The notes below the pieces were generated by a model. That model was not told where the DNA came from, searched no databases, and was given only the letters and a program-made list of their open reading frames with translations. 64,000 nucleotides of DNA, taken from assembly GCA_963714255.1 (NCBI GenBank), contig CAVQNU010000025.1, positions 1-64,000 on the forward strand, given 5' to 3'. The translations under genes and the position numbers were made by a program. This document shows positions 1 through 7,866 of this stretch, piece by piece (positions within the stretch are counted from its first letter, which is position 1; each line of letters opens with the position of its first letter). This stretch comes from Rhodovastum sp963714255. Lineage in GTDB: Bacteria > Pseudomonadota > Alphaproteobacteria > Acetobacterales > Acetobacteraceae.

Positions 1-267
1 CGGAAGCAGCCCGGTCTCGCCAAGAAACGCGTCTCGCCCCACGTGCTCAGGCACACGTGCGCGATGGTCGTCCTGCATGCGACCGGGGATATCCGGAAGG
101 TGTCGCTGTGGCTGGGCCACGCCACATTGACCACCACCGAGGTCTACACGCGTGGTGATCCGACCGAGAAGCTCGATGCAATGGAGGCGATCGTGCCGCC
201 ACACCTCCGTCGCGGCGTCTTCCAGCCCACTGACAAGTTGATCGCGCTGCTGAAGCGTGCTTCGTAA
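1..267 (+). CDS. Tyrosine recombinase/integrase, C-terminal fragment
   Basis: The reading frame is open from the left edge, so the gene begins outside the window. About 88 residues remain, covering the end of the catalytic domain. The block SPHVLRHTCA carries the HxxR box (His and Arg of the active site), WLGHA is the following conserved His/Trp box, and the Tyr in TTEVYTR is the expected nucleophile. The family cuts and rejoins DNA through a 3'-phosphotyrosine. It lies 95 bp upstream of an IS91-type transposase on the same strand, an arrangement I recall for some IS91-related elements that carry an integrase-like gene; this is inference, not proof that they form one element. Confidence 0.85.
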   Translation, partial: RKQPGLAKKRVSPHVLRHTCAMVVLHATGDIRKVSLWLGHATLTTTEVYTRGDPTEKLDAMEAIVPPHLRRGVFQPTDKLIALLKRAS

Positions 268-347
268 TGGTGAGCCGAGCTGGCGGTGACTACTGCTGGA
301 CCGCGGACAAATTGTCGCCAGCTCCCCATTACCGGCTTTGCCCATAA

Positions 348-378
348 GGCAGGTAATGGGCGATGCCCATTACCTGCC
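348..378. repeat. Perfect 14-bp inverted repeat at the transposase start
   Basis: GGCAGGTAATGGGC, a 3-base GAT spacer, then its exact reverse complement. The right arm is part of the transposase coding sequence and the first usable ATG lies in the spacer. A partial third copy (CCCATTACC) sits at about 325-333. The symmetry coincides with the point where the normal N-terminus of the transposase is lost, so it may mark an inverted-duplication breakpoint. Confidence 0.7.
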
Positions 379-1379
379 GCGACCGGCACTGTCCGAAATG
401 CCAGGCCCTGGCGCGCGCCGACTGGCTGGAGGCGCGCCAGGCCGAGCTGCTGCCGGTGCCCTACTTCCACGTCGTGTTCACCGTGCCCGCGCAAGTCGCC
501 GAGATCGCCTTCCACAACAAGGAGGTCGTCTACGGCATCCTGTTCCGTGCCTCGGCCGAAGCACTGCGCAACGTCGCCGCAGACAGCCGCTACCTCGGCG
601 CCGAGATCGGTGCGATCTCGGTGCTGCATACCTGGGGACAGGCCCTCCATCATCATCCGCACATTCATTACATCGTTCCGGGGGGTGGGATCTCGCCGGA
701 CCAGACACGCTGGGTCGCCTGTCCTCCCGGCTTCTTCCTGCCGGTGCGCGTGCTCTCCCGCCGCTTCCGCGATCTGTTCGTGCACCAGATGCGCACCGTC
801 TTTGCCGACGGTGAACTCCGCTTCCCTGCCTCTCTTGCCGCCCTGGCCGAACCCGCTGCCTTCGCCGCCAGGCTCGATGCGGTGGCCGAGATCGAATGGG
901 TCGTCAACGCCAAGCCTCCATTCGCTGGCCCCGAGCAAGTGCTCGGCTATCTCGGCCGCTACACCCATCGCGTCGCCATCGCCAACAGTCGCCTCGTCGG
1001 GCTCGACGACGGCCAGGTCAGCTTCACCTGGAAAGACTATCGCCGGAACGGCGAGACCAAGGTCATGACGCTGGGGGCCGACGAGTTCATCCGCCGCTTC
1101 CTGCAGCACACCGTGCCCGACGGCTTCCACCGCATCCGCCACATCGGTTTCCTCGCCAACTGCCATCGCACCGCGAAGCTGGATCTCTGCCGCGAACTGC
1201 TTGCCGTGCCGCCACCGCCGCCAGAGGATCCCGCTCCGCGCCGCTGGCAGGATCGCCTCCGCGACCTTACCGGTCAGGACATCGAGGTCTGCCCCTGCTG
1301 CGGTGGCCGGATGGTGACCTGTGGGACGCTGCCGCCACAGCCGCCGCCGCGCCCACCCATGTGGTGCGACAACTCATGA
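363..1379 (+). CDS. IS91-family transposase, 5'-truncated
   Basis: Rolling-circle (HUH/Y2) transposase of 338 residues. The zinc-binding block CRDRHCPKC is at residues 5-13. The metal-binding HUH motif is H100-I-H102 in HHHPHIHY. The two catalytic tyrosines are Y196 and Y200 in YLGRYTHR. A CPCCGGRM zinc-like motif and a C-terminus ending WCDNS follow. Family members normally have 40-60 more residues before the first zinc motif, and no in-frame continuation is visible upstream. The core is intact but the N-terminal part is missing, so activity is doubtful. Confidence 0.85.
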   Translation: MPITCRDRHCPKCQALARADWLEARQAELLPVPYFHVVFTVPAQVAEIAFHNKEVVYGILFRASAEALRNVAADSRYLGAEIGAISVLHTWGQALHHHPHIHYIVPGGGISPDQTRWVACPPGFFLPVRVLSRRFRDLFVHQMRTVFADGELRFPASLAALAEPAAFAARLDAVAEIEWVVNAKPPFAGPEQVLGYLGRYTHRVAIANSRLVGLDDGQVSFTWKDYRRNGETKVMTLGADEFIRRFLQHTVPDGFHRIRHIGFLANCHRTAKLDLCRELLAVPPPPPEDPAPRRWQDRLRDLTGQDIEVCPCCGGRMVTCGTLPPQPPPRPPMWCDNS

Positions 1380-1664
1380 TCCACTCTCCGTCGCCCCCTG
1401 TCTGCTCTATCCTGCCAGGCAACGCCGACCACGGTGGCAGTCAACGCCTGCCGCACGGCGCCCTGCTGCTCGCTGGAACGTCCGCCGCTCCTGCAAACCG
1501 CGCCATGCGCCCGATCAATCGGCCGCAACCATGCCTCAGCATCCCGACACGACAATCACAGCGCCTGCACGAGCCAGCCGAACCGATCCGAAGGGCGACG
1601 GATCGACCGGCGGACCGCCACAACAATCCCCATAGCCGCATCCTGCCGGCGCTTTAGCCCAACC

Positions 1665-1745
1665 CGTTTTTTGCTTACCGGCGCGGCCCCGACCACCTTA
1701 CGCCGACTGGCAACGCTTGTGCGCCGCGCCGCCAAGCAAAAAACG
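1665..1745. repeat. 22-nt-arm hairpin downstream of the IS91 transposase
   Basis: Arms at 1665-1686 and 1724-1745 begin CGTTTTTTGCTT and match with two mismatches around a 37-nt loop. A strong hairpin about 290 bp after the transposase stop is where an IS91-type terminus would be expected, but I cannot identify the element end itself. The rest of 1380-1752 holds only short, unconvincing reading frames. Confidence 0.5.
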
Positions 1746-1752
1746 CTCTACG

Positions 1753-2060
1753 TTATGCCGACTTCCAGATTATGCCGAGTTGGAGCAATAAGACATTGCA
1801 GGAAAACGGTTTTCTGGAGATTTCCCGGCATAAATCGAAGGGTGGCCAGGGCCGCCGGGAGTTTGGCGTCGGGCCGGTAGCGGGCAGCATACCCGCCATC
1901 GGCGGCGACTTTCTTGCGTGCCTACTCCTCCCGGCGCCGTGCTGGTCGTCAGAAAATGGTCATGGATTATGCCGACGCCGCGACACGCAAAGCGCCGCTG
2001 ATCCGGGCGTTCGACCTCCAATGATCGGGACGAGGTCGGCATAATCCGGAGGTCGGCATA
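1753..2060. mobile_element. 308-bp segment bounded by 25-26-bp inverted repeats
   Basis: The left end reads TTATGCCGA, 8 bp, TTATGCCGA (1753-1778). The right end (2036-2060) is the reverse complement of the same arrangement with about two differences. At both ends the two 9-mers are 17 bp apart. Another copy lies inside at 1967-1975 and a partial inverted one at 1826-1833. The right end abuts the point where IS66 homology stops. No convincing gene lies inside. It may be a non-autonomous element, or the paired recombinase-binding ends of a larger integrase-type element. Confidence 0.5.
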
Positions 2061-2957
2061 GTGCGCCAGGCACACTTACCAGAGCACCGCATGGCCGCGC
2101 TGGCTGCCCAGCATGTCGGAGACCCAAACGATCGGCTGGATGGCACCGAACATCTCCTGCACCACCGCCTTGCCGCGGCTGGGGCGAATGACATGCAGCA
2201 CCGCACGTGTTCCGACGAACACCCATTCCCACCAGGTCTTGCCGGTCACCCACACGAGGTCTCGTCGGAACACACCACCGGGCTCGCCGTCACCGTCGCG
2301 CGGATCACTGCCTGGGCAGCGAGCAGCGGCTCACGCGCACGAGCCAGAATATTGGCGATGGCACCTTCGCTGATGGACAGAGAGAAGATCTCGTGCATCA
2401 GCATCGCCAACCGCTCCAGGCCGATGGCGTAGGGGCGTAGGGGAGATAGACGACCAGGGCTGCGATCGACTGGCCGAACGGCGAGCCCGGCTCCAACCCG
2501 GCCGGCGCCTCGGCCACCACCCGTTCGCCGCAGCACGCGCAGCTTCCGCCGAACAGGTGCACGCGGGTCACGTCCGGTTTGATCGGCGGCGGCTCGATAC
2601 GGTCATAGACAAGCTGGGCGGACTGCGAACCGTCGGGGAAGGCAGCCTGGCAGCGCCGACACGCGGTCAGCCTGGCCTCGACAACCCGGTCCGGGTCCGG
2701 GTGCAGCGTCCGACCAACACCGGGTCGGCTCTTGCGGGGCGGACGCTTGCCGTCGGACGTCGGGCGATCCTCCTTCTGGCCCTTTGAGGGAGGCGTCGAC
2801 GAGTTTCCAGGGGTCTTCGGCGGCTGGGTCAGCGCCGCCACCCGCGCTTCCAACGCGGCGATCCGCTGCTCCGCGGCCGCAAGTTGGGCCATCAGCGCCA
2901 GGATCACGCGTCCTTGTCGGCATGGCTCAGCTTGCTGAGGTCGGGCGGTGCGATCAC
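2061..2957 (-). pseudogene. IS66-family transposase (tnpC), truncated and frameshifted
   Basis: Several frames together give the N-terminal half of an IS66 DDE transposase. They cover a coiled-coil start (LAAAEQRIAALEARVAAL), the PPKTPGNSSTPPSKGQK stretch, a zinc-finger region (CRRCQAAF, CACCGERV), and the catalytic-domain start (SDETS, then GKTWWEWVFVG and WVSDMLGSQRGHA). A GTG at 2957 behind AAAGGCGG is the likely original start. Frame breaks lie near 2909, at 2427-2442 (an 8-bp tandem duplication of GCGTAGGG) and near 2261, and a stop lies at about 2074. The C-terminal half is missing because the neighbouring inverted-repeat segment begins there. No tnpA or tnpB is present. Confidence 0.85.
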
Positions 2958-3439
2958 CCCGCCTTTAGAATCGAGTCGCCCGTGACCGCGTCAAGAACTA
3001 TCCGCACGGCCGAGCCAATGCCAGCGCCTTACCTCCGAACTCGCCGTCAGAGCCGTGACCGACGGATCCCACCCAGGTGAGCAATTACCCCGGCAGATAT
3101 CCAATTTCCGCGTAAATCCAATCAGATTCATCAGATATTTGGAACGATACGCACTGCATGAAAGCAAAACCACACAACTTCGGCTCGTTGCCAATAGTGC
3201 CTTGCAAAGGCGATTTGGCTGCGGTGATGTCCGCTGACGATATGTGTTCGGTTTCCCCGCCTGACCGGAAACTGCAAGTTCAAGCAAAATCCTCTCTGGT
3301 GAGCGGCCGGATGGGAAAAAGCCCGCAAGACGCTTGGCAGTGTCTCGCATGGTCGCCGCAGCCGCCAGTCCGGCCGCGGCCGTGGTTATCGCGGGGTGAC
3401 TTCCGCGTCTGTGCACCTCGCGCAGAAGTCCATTGCCGC
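2958..3439. other. Non-coding stretch between the IS66 relic and the M91 protease gene
   Basis: 482 bases of lower GC than the backbone. Short open frames on both strands have no recognisable motif or credible ribosome-binding site. It is probably island debris and may contain the other end of the IS66 copy, but I could not identify a terminal repeat. Confidence 0.5.
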
Positions 3440-4570
3440 TCAGCCATAGCGCGGCCGGAGCACCAGCCCCGCACCCGCCCTGACCGCATTTTCCGTCCTC
3501 GGCGCCGCTGCGAACGCCCCCAGTCCAACGCAGAGATATTCGTAAAGCACCGTCGTGACATGGTTGTTATCCATGCCCGGCTGATCACCGCGCTGGTTGT
3601 GCAAGGCGTGGATCAGTTCATGCGCCAGGCCGACATAGGCGGGCCTTGCCACCCCGGCGGCGTTCAGGTTCGACGCATTCCAGTGCACGCGGGTATGTCT
3701 AATTCCAACTCCGCTCGGCGTCGCCCCGCCATGCAGCACCGAGCCGATGACCACTATGGCATCGTTCACACGATTCGCCGCAAGCGGCGCCGGAAATACC
3801 GTTGCATTCGTTACCCATCCGGTCAGTGTCGCGGCGGAAATCCAGTTCGCGCCATGCACGGCCGATGACGCTATCGCGCTGGGAACACCAACAAGATTCG
3901 GGATCGGCATTGCATTGATCTGCTGCACCAACCAATTGTAACCCACCGGCGGCGCATGCCCCAGCGCGGTCATGGCGGCGCCGATGGCCTGCCCCACCGC
4001 GGCATACTGCCCGGCGAGCGCGTCGCCCAGATTAGTGCGGAAGACGTTCGAATGCGGCGCAAGGCCCGCGCATTCGTTGCCGCCGCTGAACGTGTTAGCC
4101 GCGTCGGCGATCCCGCAGCGATGGCCGTTGGCGATTTCGGCGCATATATCCAGCAACAGCTGGTGCCCGACCGGCACTGCGTCGAGCTGCAGCAGCGCGA
4201 GCACGACGTCCGTCTGGTGCGACGGCACCGCCTGTGACAGCGGCAAGCCAATTCCGGGCACCGGCGCACGGCTTAGGGAAATGCCGCCGGCATTGACCTG
4301 AACATAGAGTGGGGTCGGATAGCTTCTGTACAGCAGAGCGAGTGCGTTGCCGTACTTCAAAATCTTAACGGCAGGCACTGCGCCGATCGCCTGGATCAAC
4401 GCCATCAGATTGGCGCCGGTATCACCACCCGGCGCATTGTACGCAGCAACCGCGTTGACAACGGGCAGCATCGAACTCCGCGTGCGGACTTTGCTTGGGC
4501 CGCCGAGATAGGTGAATTTGTTTACCGTTTCGAGAGCCTGGACGAATTGCGCACGCGTCAACACGGTCAT
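3440..4570 (-). CDS. M91-family (NleD/HopH1-like) zinc metallopeptidase
   Basis: 376 residues starting at the ATG behind a strong GGAGGGAC ribosome-binding site; an upstream in-frame extension lacks one. The zinc motif HELIHALHNQRG is at residues 317-328, followed by a downstream acidic stretch (LYEYLC). HELIHxxH with this context is typical of peptidase family M91, whose characterised members NleD and HopH1 are type III effectors that cleave host MAP kinases. The preceding region is Ala/Gly/Asn-rich with no clear signal peptide or membrane segment. No secretion-system genes are nearby, so an effector role is only a family analogy. Its base composition is lower in GC than the chromosomal genes, which fits acquisition. 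Confidence 0.7.
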   Translation of the reverse strand: MTVLTRAQFVQALETVNKFTYLGGPSKVRTRSSMLPVVNAVAAYNAPGGDTGANLMALIQAIGAVPAVKILKYGNALALLYRSYPTPLYVQVNAGGISLSRAPVPGIGLPLSQAVPSHQTDVVLALLQLDAVPVGHQLLLDICAEIANGHRCGIADAANTFSGGNECAGLAPHSNVFRTNLGDALAGQYAAVGQAIGAAMTALGHAPPVGYNWLVQQINAMPIPNLVGVPSAIASSAVHGANWISAATLTGWVTNATVFPAPLAANRVNDAIVVIGSVLHGGATPSGVGIRHTRVHWNASNLNAAGVARPAYVGLAHELIHALHNQRGDQPGMDNNHVTTVLYEYLCVGLGAFAAAPRTENAVRAGAGLVLRPRYG

Positions 4571-4871
4571 GTCCCTCCGTTTTGCTGTTGCTTGCCGCTC
4601 CGCTCTTTCCCGCAGCCAAAACTCAATTGCAAGAGTTACGCATTTGCTCCTGCTCTCGGATAGGACAACTTTACCGTGGGTCAGCGCGGTAACGCTGGCA
4701 CTTCTTTGTCGCTCGCTTATGAGGCGGAAGTCCATAGGCGTTTGGATCCTGCTGCTCAACGAAAGCAGCGTCAACTCTTTGATCCGGTGCGAATGATAAG
4801 AATTATGAACCAAAAGGAGCTCCGAAATCTAAGGGCTTTTTCGTTGCATAAATTACGTACGCAATGAACCC
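4571..4871. promoter_or_regulatory. Divergent intergenic region, M91 gene / resolvase
   Basis: 301 AT-richer bases between divergent genes, so both promoters should lie here. An imperfect 21-bp palindrome at 4844-4864 (outer TTGC...GCAA, 7 of 10 pairs) ends 7 bp before the resolvase ATG, where a resolvase crossover or operator site could be. I see no gene. Confidence 0.35.
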
Positions 4872-5417
4872 ATGAATTACGGGTATGCGCGCGTCGCGAC
4901 GGACCGCCAGAGCGTTGACGCCCAGGTGCGCCAAATGACCAAGGCCGAATGCAAGAAGGTGTTCCGCGAGGTGGTGAGCGGAGCCAAGACCGACCGCGCC
5001 CAGCTTCGCCGCGCGCTCGACCGGCTCGACCCCGGTGATGTGCTGATGGTGACGCGGCTCGACCGCCTCGCCCGCTCCACCCGCGAGCTGTTGAACACCC
5101 TCGCCGCTATCGCCGCCAAGGAAGCCGGATTCCGCTCCCTGGGCGACACCTGGGCCGACACCACGACGGCGCATGGCCGCCTCATGCTCGCCGTGCTGGG
5201 GGGGCTGGCTGAATTCGAACGCGACCTTATCCGCGCCCGCACCGGCGAAGGCCGCAAGCGCGCCATTGCCAAGGGGGTGAAGATGGGTCGCCCGCCAAAG
5301 TTGACCCCGCACCAGATCAAGGAGGCGCTGCGCCGTCGCGAGGAGGGCGAACCTTTGCGCGACATCGCGCGGAGCTATAATGTTTCGCACAGCACGATTT
5401 CACGGTTAGCGGCATGA
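4872..5417 (+). CDS. Serine recombinase (resolvase/invertase) lacking the catalytic serine
   Basis: 181 residues, the normal size for a small resolvase. The N-terminal catalytic domain shows YGYARV, TRLDRLARS, GGLAEFERDLIRART and GRPP. A C-terminal Hin-type helix-turn-helix (IARSYNVSHSTISRL) binds DNA. The usual ARVST motif, whose Ser is the nucleophile (Ser10 in gamma-delta resolvase), reads ARVAT here: codon 9 is GCG, one base from TCG. The protein should bind DNA but not cleave it, unless this is a sequence error. It overlaps the next gene by 4 bp (ATGA), a sign of translational coupling. Confidence 0.85.
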   Translation: MNYGYARVATDRQSVDAQVRQMTKAECKKVFREVVSGAKTDRAQLRRALDRLDPGDVLMVTRLDRLARSTRELLNTLAAIAAKEAGFRSLGDTWADTTTAHGRLMLAVLGGLAEFERDLIRARTGEGRKRAIAKGVKMGRPPKLTPHQIKEALRRREEGEPLRDIARSYNVSHSTISRLAA

Positions 5418-6211
5418 CAGAGCGCAGCCTTCCGAAAAAAGGCACCGGCAGAGAGCAGCCGACCGGCAAAGAGATTATGAGGCGGCGCACGTCCGACGAT
5501 CTCAGCCTGCGGCCAGCACGGTTTGAATTCGACCCGAAGAAGGCATACACGCCCGAGCAATTAGCCGAGATCGGGGCCATAACATTAAAGTTGGAACCAA
5601 GTAGAGGCGCATATCGATTTTATTTGTTCGCACATATTGTTCACCAAAACTCCGTTTTGGCTGCAAATAGAAGTCTATAAAACGCTAATCAATACTAGAA
5701 AGTTACGTCTTCTGAAAGCGTGCCTTGATGGTTCCGAACTTCTTGATGACAGTGCCAAGCGCTGTATTGCCGATTGCTTCACGCATATTCATCAATGCCG
5801 GTTATACCGAAATGCCATCATCCATCACCACATTTACGACCATGAAAAGGCATCGGCTCTTACACAGACGAGTCCAAATCACCCTATCAAATACTTGTTA
5901 CGATGGAGGCGCTTAAAGCGCTGTATGGCATCATGTGCTCGCTACTGGAAGAATTGCTTGAAATTGACTTGCTGTTTCGTATCGAGACGGACGCGCAGAC
6001 GCCCGGCCGCATGGACGAGGCCACCGGGGAATTTCGAAAGTTTGATGCCGATGTGTTGAAAAAGCGGATCGTCCCCGAGCACACAAAGCGGATATTGGCT
6101 TTGCAGAAATCGAGGAAGGAACTGCAAAGGTTGCCGAAATTTCCGGACGCTGACCTTATCCGCTCCATGAGCAAAGAAGACGTCAGCGACAACTCGCGCG
6201 ACTTACCATAA
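5414..6211 (+). pseudogene. Resolvase-coupled hypothetical gene broken by two frameshifts
   Basis: Begins with ATG overlapping the resolvase stop. Three consecutive frames join into one protein of about 265 residues. The first runs to LAEIGAITLK, an extra T at 5591-5592 shifts to WNQVEAHIDF...YRNAIIHHHIYDHEK, and a missing base near 5849-5851 shifts back to IGSYTDESKSPYQILV and on to the end. The two shifts cancel, so both outer parts share one frame. As read, translation stops at 5680. The family is not one I can name: it looks soluble, with a His-rich IIHHHIYDHEK segment and a charged C-terminus. Confidence 0.65.
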
Positions 6212-6399
6212 AGCACAATTCTGCAACAGCGACGGCGGTCTCAGGCCGAATGTGGCGCCGCCGCATAAGGCGAATAAGGAGATTCGGCGTCGCACGCACG
6301 CCCCCGCTTCACAGCCAACCATGCTATGCTCTCCAATACGGCGCCGTCGTCCCAAGCAGGCCGGCATCCAGCCGCGTGTCCGGATTGCAGGAGGGCATC

Positions 6400-7242
6400 A
6401 TGGCCACCATCCGCACCATGTCGCGCCCCGAGCTCGATCTGGCGCTCACCTGGGCCGCCGAAGAAGGCTGGAACCCCGGCCGGGCGGATGCCGATGCCTT
6501 CTGGGCCGCCGACCCCGAGGGGTTCCTGACCGCCCTCCACGAAGGCGCCCCCATCGGCTGCATCTCCGCCGTGCGCTATGGCGAGGAATTCGGATTCCTC
6601 GGCCTCTACCTCGTCCGTGCTGCCCATCGGGGCCAGGGCATCGGCATCGCCCTGTGGCGCGCAGCGATGGCGCGGCTCGACGGACGCAACGTCGGGCTCG
6701 ACGGCGTGCTGGCCCAGCAGGCGAACTACCGCCGCTCGGGCTTCGCCCTCGCCCATCGCAACATCCGCTTCGGCCTCACCAGTCCGCACCGCCCGCCGCC
6801 GCCCCCAGGCGTCACCCTGCTGCCGGCACAAACCCTGCCGTTCGCGGCAATCGCCGCCCTCGACCGAACCTGCTTCCCCACCCCGCGCGAGGCGTTCCTC
6901 CGCCGCTGGCTCGCCGCACAAGGCCATGTCGCCCTGTGCGCGCAGGCAAACGGCGCGCCGGCGGGATACGGCGTGCTGCGGCCCTGTCTGGAAGGGGCCA
7001 AGATCGGTCCCCTGGTCGCCCGCGACACGCAAATCGCCGCCGCACTATTCGCCGGCCTGCTTGCCGCCGCACCACCGGGTCCGGTGTTCCTCGACGTGCC
7101 CGAGCCGAACGCCGCCGCCGTGACGCTCGCGCGCGGCGCCGGCATGACGCCGGTGTTCGAAACGGCGCGCATGTACACCGGCCGGCCGCCCGACCTGAAA
7201 CTGGCCGAACTGTTCGGCATCACCAGCTTCGAGCTGGGGTAA
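6400..7242 (+). CDS. GNAT-family N-acetyltransferase
   Basis: 280 residues, starting at the ATG behind GCAGGAGGG. The N-terminal half is a GNAT fold: the acetyl-CoA-binding A motif appears as VRAAHRGQGIGIALW (residues about 70-84), followed by the BxxxNYRRSGF segment. The C-terminal half resembles the second domain of YitH/HolE-type acetyltransferases and contains GAPAGYGVLRP and LDVPEPN. The substrate is unknown; the fold moves an acetyl group to an amine. It is the first backbone-like gene to the right of the mobile island. Confidence 0.8.
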   Translation: MATIRTMSRPELDLALTWAAEEGWNPGRADADAFWAADPEGFLTALHEGAPIGCISAVRYGEEFGFLGLYLVRAAHRGQGIGIALWRAAMARLDGRNVGLDGVLAQQANYRRSGFALAHRNIRFGLTSPHRPPPPPGVTLLPAQTLPFAAIAALDRTCFPTPREAFLRRWLAAQGHVALCAQANGAPAGYGVLRPCLEGAKIGPLVARDTQIAAALFAGLLAAAPPGPVFLDVPEPNAAAVTLARGAGMTPVFETARMYTGRPPDLKLAELFGITSFELG

Positions 7243-7353
7243 AGCCCTGCGCACGACCGCCCGGCACAACGGGTGAGATACGCTTTGCGCCCGTCCGGCG
7301 CGCCGCTATCCTGCGCCGGCGGTGATGTATGTCCACAGCGGAGGATCGACCTC

Positions 7354-7695
7354 GTGAACAAGGCAATCCTGACTTTGTGCGCCGTTATGTGCCTCATGAT
7401 CGGGCAAACCGGCAGCGTCCGGGCGGCGCCGGTGCACCTCGCCGCGCCGGTTCACCTCACCAATGGCGCCGTCATCCCCGTCGACGACATGCCGCCCTTC
7501 GCCATTCCCGACCTGAACAAGATCGATCCACGCCTGGTGTTCCTCGGCGCCGGCATCCTGACCGGTCTTCTGCTCGCCTCGCCAAGCCTGGAAGTCGGCG
7601 AAGTGCTTGGCGTGGCCCTCGGTGTCATCGGCTCGGAATATCTCTATCACAACACCTTCGAGAACAAGGCCCAGAAGCCGGGCCAGGGAACCTGA
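7354..7695 (+). CDS. Small exported protein of unknown function
   Basis: 113 residues from a GTG start 9 bp after GGAGG. Residues 1-25 form a signal peptide (KAILTLCAVMCLMIGQTGSVRA). The mature part has the short repeat APVHLAAPVHL, a hydrophobic segment (LVFLGAGILTGLLLA), a second one (VLGVALGVIG) and a Lys/Gln-rich tail. It is probably periplasmic or inner-membrane associated. I do not recognise the family. Confidence 0.6.
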   Translation: MNKAILTLCAVMCLMIGQTGSVRAAPVHLAAPVHLTNGAVIPVDDMPPFAIPDLNKIDPRLVFLGAGILTGLLLASPSLEVGEVLGVALGVIGSEYLYHNTFENKAQKPGQGT

Positions 7696-7703
7696 GCGAA
7701 GCC

Positions 7704-7790
7704 GTGACACCCTACCAACCGGGCCCGGCGCTGACGCATATCCTCCTGATCGGCGTGGTGCTGCTTTGGCTGCTGCTGCGGCGCGTCTGA
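7704..7790 (+). CDS. Possible 28-residue single-span membrane peptide
   Basis: GTG-started frame 8 bp after the preceding stop, encoding a polar N-terminus, one hydrophobic helix (ILLIGVVLLWLLL) and an RRV end, which is the pattern of a small membrane protein. The ribosome-binding site is weak. It could be a chance frame. Confidence 0.3.
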   Translation: MTPYQPGPALTHILLIGVVLLWLLLRRV

Positions 7791-7799
7791 ACTGCCGGC

Positions 7800-7866
7800 A
7801 AGGAAGGCAAGGCCAGGGCTCTGCCCTGGACCCGCCAGGGGGCGGTGGCCCCCTGGACCCCGCTAC
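7800..7866. repeat. Composite palindromic repeat, copy 1 (half element)
   Basis: AAGGAAGGC, CCAGGGC-TCT-GCCCTGG, GACCCG, then a second stem CCAGGGGGC-GGT-GGCCCCCTGG and GACCCCGCTAC. The stop codon of the amidase gene (CTA on the plus strand, 7863-7865) lies in the repeat tail. Confidence 0.8.

Noticed and set aside
1434..1880. Short frames downstream of the IS91 transposase
   Set aside because: Cross the hairpin and the inverted-repeat terminus and show no protein-like pattern.
3158..3868. Plus-strand frame overlapping the M91 protease gene
   Set aside because: No motif or ribosome-binding site; the minus strand has HELIH and a strong start.
3440..4570. A complete type III or type VI effector locus around the M91 protease
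   Set aside because: No chaperone, immunity or secretion genes are present in the flanking DNA; only insertion-sequence remnants and a resolvase unit.
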